Assembly: GCA_963803155.1 (NCBI GenBank)
Contig: CAWDMN010000040.1
Coordinates: 79,410 to 143,409, forward strand
Source of the DNA: CAWDMN01 sp963803155
GTDB lineage: Bacteria; Acidobacteriota; Terriglobia; Versatilivoradales; Versatilivoraceae
DNA: 64,000 nucleotides
Direction of reading: 5' to 3'
Shown here piece after piece: positions 61,405-64,000 of this stretch. Position 1 is the stretch's first letter. Each line of letters opens with the position of its first letter. Below the pieces are notes generated by a model, which was given only the letters and a program-made list of their open reading frames with translations, did no database searches and was not told the DNA's origin. Both the position numbers and the translations under genes were made by a program.

Positions 61405-61481
61405 GGGGCTGTAGCTCAGCTTGGGAGAGCGCCTGACTGGCAGTCAGGAGGTCGTGGGTTCGATCCCCATCAGCTCCACCA
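61405..61481 (+). tRNA. tRNA-Ala (anticodon GGC)
   Basis: A complete cloverleaf: acceptor GGGGCTG pairs with CAGCTCC, including the G3-U70 pair that marks alanine tRNAs. The D stem is GCTC/GAGC, the anticodon stem is CCTGA/TCAGG with loop CTGGCAG (anticodon GGC), and the T stem is GTGGG/CCCAT with one G-U, loop TTCGATC. The terminal CCA is encoded. A recombinase remnant follows directly on the other strand, so its 3' end may have served as an attachment site. Confidence 0.97.
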
Positions 61482-61875
61482 TTAATCCTTTACAATCAAT
61501 AAAATACAAAAACATAAAAAATCCTCTTTGTCGCGCTTTTGCTTTGGGTGCGTCTGGGGTGCGGATTTTTGATTTCTCTTGGATGGTTACTTCCGACTTT
61601 GTTGGAGCATCTTTCTCGGTGGGAAGCCTGTTGACTGCCTGCCGATTTGCGCCTGGAACCAAGTGTCCATAGACATCAACAGTCATTCGGATGCTGGAAT
61701 GCCCAAGCTGTTCCTTGACGTAACACTTCAAACCTAGCTTTGGCGAATTTTTAAGTTGATATTCAAGTTCCTGAAAATCACGCAAGTAAAGTTCATACAA
61801 TCTCAACATCGCCCAATGGAGAGATCGAATCCATAATACATTTGCCGTAACAGTTGTTGTTGTCTTCTTCGCCAT
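61444..61875 (-). pseudogene. Tyrosine recombinase (phage-type integrase) C-terminal remnant
   Basis: A 143-codon frame of which only residues 52-84 (61624-61722) are recognisable. YVKEQLGHSSIRMTVDVYGH, with the nucleophile-like Y69, followed by LVPGANRQAVNRL, is the end of a tyrosine-recombinase catalytic domain. The Arg and His-x-x-Arg parts of the active site are absent, and the N-terminal 50 residues do not resemble an integrase. The frame's last residues read through the tRNA in reverse, which yields the familiar spurious MGIEPTTS ending. This marks an old integration at tRNA-Ala whose integrase has been deleted. Confidence 0.82.
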
Positions 61876-61957
61876 CGAAGATCCTCAATTTTTAAAGTTC
61901 CTTCTTGGCTTCTCAAATTCTTGCGCCAAAAATGTCACTTTGATATAGTCAAAGTCC

Positions 61958-64000
61958 ATGGACGCATTCAAAATTCGTACACAGCTCATAGCGGATTATT
62001 CCGCCTACGTTCGTTCATTTATTAACATTCGGGATGAACGCATTTCAAAGCATGTGGGCCAGAGCCTTGAAGAAGGCACACTTTGGCCAGATCCTCTGAT
62101 TCAGCTCAACCCATCGTTTGAGCCGGGAGAATCCATTGACGAATTGGTCGATAGTGGATTGCTCCATCCTGAATGCCGGAAAATTTTCCGCAGGGACAAA
62201 GCGCCCTCGCCGGAGAGCAACGGACTTGAACTTCGTTTGCATCGTCACCAGGCTGAAGCCATCAAGATTGCGGCCAATGGGCACAATTACGTCCTGACCA
62301 CCGGGACCGCTTCAGGCAAAAGCCTCGCCTACATTGTGCCTATTGTCAATTGGGTTTTGCGGCGAGGAGCGGGAAAAGGAATTCAGGCAATCATTGTCTA
62401 TCCGATGAATGCACTCGCCAATAGTCAGGCCGGGGAATTGGAGAAGTTTCTCTATAATGGCTATGAAGAGGTAAAGCGGCCGCTTCGTTTCGCCCGTTAC
62501 ACGGGCCAGGAAAACGACGAAGAGCGTCAGCGGATTCTTTCTTCTCCTCCCGACATCCTCATCACCAACTATGTCATGCTCGAACTGATCCTTACGCGGC
62601 CATTTGAGAAGGGTCTGATCGATGCTGCCAAGGGCCTGCGTTTTCTGGTGCTGGATGAACTCCACACTTACCGTGGCCGACAAGGGTCAGATGTCGCCAT
62701 GCTGGTCCGTAGGGTCCGGAATCGTCTTTCCGATGATTCCATGCAGTGTGTTGGAACCTCCGCAACCCTGGCGGGATCCGGCAACTATGAGGAACAGCGT
62801 AAGGAAGTCGCTTCTATCGCCACCAATTTTTTCGGTGTTGAAGTTCATCCAGAACATGTGATTGGTGAAACGCTGCGCCGCACGACCCCTGAAAGGGATA
62901 TCAGAGCGCCCGAATTTCTCAAGCTTCTTCAGGAGCGTGTTTCGGATATAACAAAGCAGCCACCCCAGGATTATCAGCCATTCATTGAAGATCCCCTTTC
63001 CATCTGGATTGAAGACACATTCGGTCTTTGCCAAGAAGAAGGAACCGGACGATTAATTCGGGCAATTCCCAAGAGTATCAATGGAGATCAAGGCGCAGCC
63101 AAAGTGCTTTCAGAGGCAACCAACTTGCCGGAAAGCCGCTGTTCTGAAGTTTTAAGGGAACATCTTCTCGCTTCTTACTCCTGTTCCCATCACCCTCAAA
63201 CTGGGTTGCGTCCCTTCGCCTTTCGATTACACCAATACATCAGCAAAGGGGATACTGTCTATGCCTCTTTTGAATCGGAACGCTCAAGATACATCACTTT
63301 AAATGGTCAACAATTTGTCCCAGGAGATCGGACCAAAGTACTCCTACCCTTGGTCTTCTGCCGGGATTGCGGTCAGGAATATTATCTGGTTCGCATGTGG
63401 CATGACGAGGAGTCCAAACAACGGGTGGTTGAGAAAAGAGAACTCAGCGATCTGTCGGAAGATGAGCAGAGCACCCCGGGCTTCCTCTACTTTAGTGAAT
63501 CAGACCCATGGCCATCCGACCCGGAAACTCAACTGGACCGGTTCCCGGATGACTGGTTAGAAGATTCACCCCAGGGGCGTCGCCTGCGCAAAGACCGGCG
63601 GAAAAGTGTCCCGATTCCGTTGAGCGTGGGACCGAATGGAATCGAACAGGAAGATGGATTGAACGGACACTTTCTTCCCGCCCCCTTCCGGTTCTGTCTT
63701 TGCTGTGGAGTCTCTTTCGACTTTCGCCAGAAAACAGATTTCCCAAAGTTGAGCTCATTGAGCTCGGAAGGACGCAGCACAGCCACGACGATTCTAAGTC
63801 TCTCGATGGTTCAAAGCTTGAAGAGGGAACCCAATCTGGAGGACCGCGCCCGAAAGCTATTGAGTTTCACCGACAATCGCCAGGATGCTTCCTTGCAAGC
63901 TGGGCATTTCAACGATTTCGTGGAAATTGGCCTTTTACGCGGGGCTCTCTACCAATCGACCGTTCAAGCTGGACCACAAGGGTTGCCACATGAATTGCCG
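61958..64000 (+). CDS. Very large SF2 helicase, defence-island type (3' end beyond window)
   Basis: 681 codons are open to the right edge. Superfamily-2 helicase motifs are clear: Q-like RLHRHQAEA (residues 93-101), Walker A TGTASGKS (115-122), Ia YPMNALANSQ (148-157), DEAH-box variant DELH (233-236), and motif III GTSATLAG (266-273). Two cysteine pairs, C468/C471 (FCRDCGQEYY) and C580/C582-C583 (FCLCCGVSF), could bind zinc. SFTDNRQDASLQAGHF (about residue 640) opens the second RecA domain. This long insert-bearing layout is that of MrfA-like and DUF1998-linked helicases such as DruE of Druantia and DrmA of DISARM. Which system it belongs to cannot be told without the sequence to the right. 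The ATG lies 83 bases from the integrase remnant. Confidence 0.9.
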   Translation, partial: MDAFKIRTQLIADYSAYVRSFINIRDERISKHVGQSLEEGTLWPDPLIQLNPSFEPGESIDELVDSGLLHPECRKIFRRDKAPSPESNGLELRLHRHQAEAIKIAANGHNYVLTTGTASGKSLAYIVPIVNWVLRRGAGKGIQAIIVYPMNALANSQAGELEKFLYNGYEEVKRPLRFARYTGQENDEERQRILSSPPDILITNYVMLELILTRPFEKGLIDAAKGLRFLVLDELHTYRGRQGSDVAMLVRRVRNRLSDDSMQCVGTSATLAGSGNYEEQRKEVASIATNFFGVEVHPEHVIGETLRRTTPERDIRAPEFLKLLQERVSDITKQPPQDYQPFIEDPLSIWIEDTFGLCQEEGTGRLIRAIPKSINGDQGAAKVLSEATNLPESRCSEVLREHLLASYSCSHHPQTGLRPFAFRLHQYISKGDTVYASFESERSRYITLNGQQFVPGDRTKVLLPLVFCRDCGQEYYLVRMWHDEESKQRVVEKRELSDLSEDEQSTPGFLYFSESDPWPSDPETQLDRFPDDWLEDSPQGRRLRKDRRKSVPIPLSVGPNGIEQEDGLNGHFLPAPFRFCLCCGVSFDFRQKTDFPKLSSLSSEGRSTATTILSLSMVQSLKREPNLEDRARKLLSFTDNRQDASLQAGHFNDFVEIGLLRGALYQSTVQAGPQGLPHELP

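Noticed and set aside
61444..61500. Conserved MGIEPTTS C-terminus of the integrase-remnant frame
   Set aside because: This is the reverse strand of the tRNA gene and is a well-known artefact of annotating frames across tRNAs.

Overview
The window reads as a chromosomal segment of a Gram-negative heterotroph, most likely Acidobacteriota. Pointers are a stub of the MacB/FtsX-like 'ADOP' permease family typical of that phylum, several Tat- or Sec-exported enzymes, GH28 and GH172 carbohydrate enzymes, sodium:solute symporters paired with UroD-like proteins, and a very high load of small intergenic palindromic repeats. The phylum is inferred; there is no rRNA or marker protein to settle it.

Layout. 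1-9.8 kb: an exported M20 peptidase (cut by the left edge), a small Cys-rich exported protein, a Tat-exported DegT-type aminotransferase, and a surface-polysaccharide-like group (IDPGTGS membrane protein, methyltransferase, membrane sulfatase-like enzyme). 10.6-14.6 kb: a three-gene PaoABC-like molybdenum aldehyde oxidoreductase. 14.8-23.7 kb: a minus-strand cluster of a coiled-coil protein, PspA, a membrane-anchored substrate-binding protein fused to an OmpA peptidoglycan-binding domain, an ABC permease and ATPase, a two-helix coiled-coil membrane protein and a two-domain AAA ATPase. It looks like a dedicated envelope-maintenance machine and is the best candidate here for a poorly described system. 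24-45 kb: scattered catabolic and signalling genes (GH28, hybrid histidine kinase, adenosine deaminase-like enzyme, HAD phosphatase, nitrilase, DUF2252, MDR reductase, clan GH-A glycosidase, two UroD-like proteins, an Ntn amidase, an MscS-type channel). 45-53.6 kb: GH172-like protein, GT-C-like membrane protein, flavin reductase, a zinc-finger/SpoIIE phosphatase fusion, exported RraA-like protein, DUF4342 protein, and a c-di-GMP-I riboswitch in front of an unknown protein. 54-59.4 kb: two paralogous sodium:solute symporters around a small membrane protein and a third UroD-like gene. 60.2-64 kb: a lipid kinase, tRNA-Ala(GGC), a tyrosine-recombinase remnant and the first 681 codons of a very large SF2 helicase of the type found in anti-phage systems. 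This last part looks like the edge of a tRNA-borne genomic island.

Cutting across everything is a set of dispersed intergenic modules. One, of about 55 bp, consists of a leader (GATTTTCTGAGGAG type, containing a Shine-Dalgarno), an ATG, and a short hairpin directly after it whose stem changes sequence but keeps pairing between copies. At least twelve copies are present. They are joined in varying order to other palindromic cassettes, and the leader half sits directly upstream of four real genes (starts at 1463, 3553, 51048 and 56401). Below, the cassettes are named L (leader), P (post-ATG hairpin), R (about 120 bp with two GTGAC/GTCAC palindromes), G (about 75 bp, ends ATGGAGGCGG/CCGCCTCCAT), D (about 190 bp with a 17-bp inverted repeat) and S (33-bp palindrome). 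All calls come from reading the sequence; no database search was run.
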